Below, one piece after another: positions 22,834 to 22,869 of a DNA stretch of 22,869 bases; positions within the stretch are counted from its first letter, which is position 1, and every line of letters starts with the position of its first letter. The notes under the pieces were generated by a model, which did no database searches, was not told the DNA's origin, and was given only the letters and a program-made list of their open reading frames with translations. A program made the position numbers and the translations under genes. This stretch comes from Planctomycetota bacterium (GTDB taxonomy: Bacteria > Planctomycetota > JAMOSO01): positions 1-22,869 of the forward strand of contig JAMOSO010000064.1 in assembly GCA_027063065.1 (NCBI GenBank). The letters are read 5' to 3'.

Positions 22834-22851
22834 GAGCATAAATTACGGATT
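22834..22851 (+). repeat. Distal seventh iteron
   Basis: GAGCATAAATTACGGATT matches the main iteron at the ends (GAGCA and TACGGATT) and lies 245 bases from the start of the sixth copy, in the same orientation, close to the window edge. It may be a lone control site or the first copy of a second array outside the window. Confidence 0.6.
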
Positions 22852-22869
22852 TAACACTAAAAAGATAGT

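Larger units (their letters stand above)
22361..22869. other. Gene-free replication origin region
   Basis: The 509 bases right of rep have no plausible gene. They contain the tandem repeat, six clustered iterons, an AT-rich stretch (22611-22680) that is a candidate for initial strand opening, a 12-bp-arm palindrome, an 11-bp inverted repeat (22684-22694 with 22792-22802), a 14-bp palindrome TATAAAGCTTTATA (22756-22769) and a distal iteron. I see no GATC site and no consensus DnaA box (TTATNCACA) in it. It may continue past the window edge. Confidence 0.75.

Overview
The window is AT-rich and comes from a Gram-negative-type bacterium: it carries a transmembrane chemoreceptor, a signal-peptide protein and LPS-sugar-type enzymes. 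The ancestor was motile, as shown by the chemoreceptor, CheW and a FliM-like CheY-binding peptide. DUF349, YihY, PpnP, RF3 and FolE occur together in several Gram-negative phyla, so I do not fix the phylum. I see no tRNA or rRNA gene.

Layout. Positions 1-94 hold two copies of a 25-bp direct repeat. Positions 95-2681 hold a decayed, translationally coupled cheW-mcp pair. The mcp has an amber codon and a one-base frameshift. The cheW has a one-base frameshift, and its 5' end is replaced by a GC-richer foreign segment (about 2682-2889). Positions 2916-9380 are a tightly packed six-gene minus-strand operon: DUF349 protein, RDD membrane protein, YihY/BrkB membrane protein, a small unknown protein, TatD nuclease and a NagD-type HAD phosphatase. 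Positions 9514-11646 hold a DinB-like protein, a probable structured RNA with a strong terminator, a divergent degenerate-receiver/PilZ pair, and folE.

Positions 11647-15029 are a minus-strand operon: ppnP, a half-PnuC membrane domain fused to a cold-shock domain, a WG-repeat protein, a WbqC-like protein and a COG0731-type radical SAM enzyme. Positions 15153-16869 hold mtnA and a class II aldolase, a methylthioadenosine salvage pair. Positions 17006-17245 encode a 79-residue protein with a FliM-like N-terminus. Then come prfC (RF3), ung and a GmhA-like SIS isomerase.

The right end (20444-22869) is the most striking part. It encodes a 638-residue plasmid-type winged-helix replication initiator. 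Four perfect 8-bp tandem repeats lie just upstream of it. Beyond them is a gene-free region of about 450 bp with six 18-bp iterons (the first four exactly 22 bp apart), a seventh distal copy, a 12-bp-arm palindrome and other inverted repeats. This is an iteron-controlled origin placed beside housekeeping genes normally found once per chromosome. It suggests a chromosome or chromid that is replicated, wholly or partly, by a plasmid-like initiator, or an integrated plasmid.
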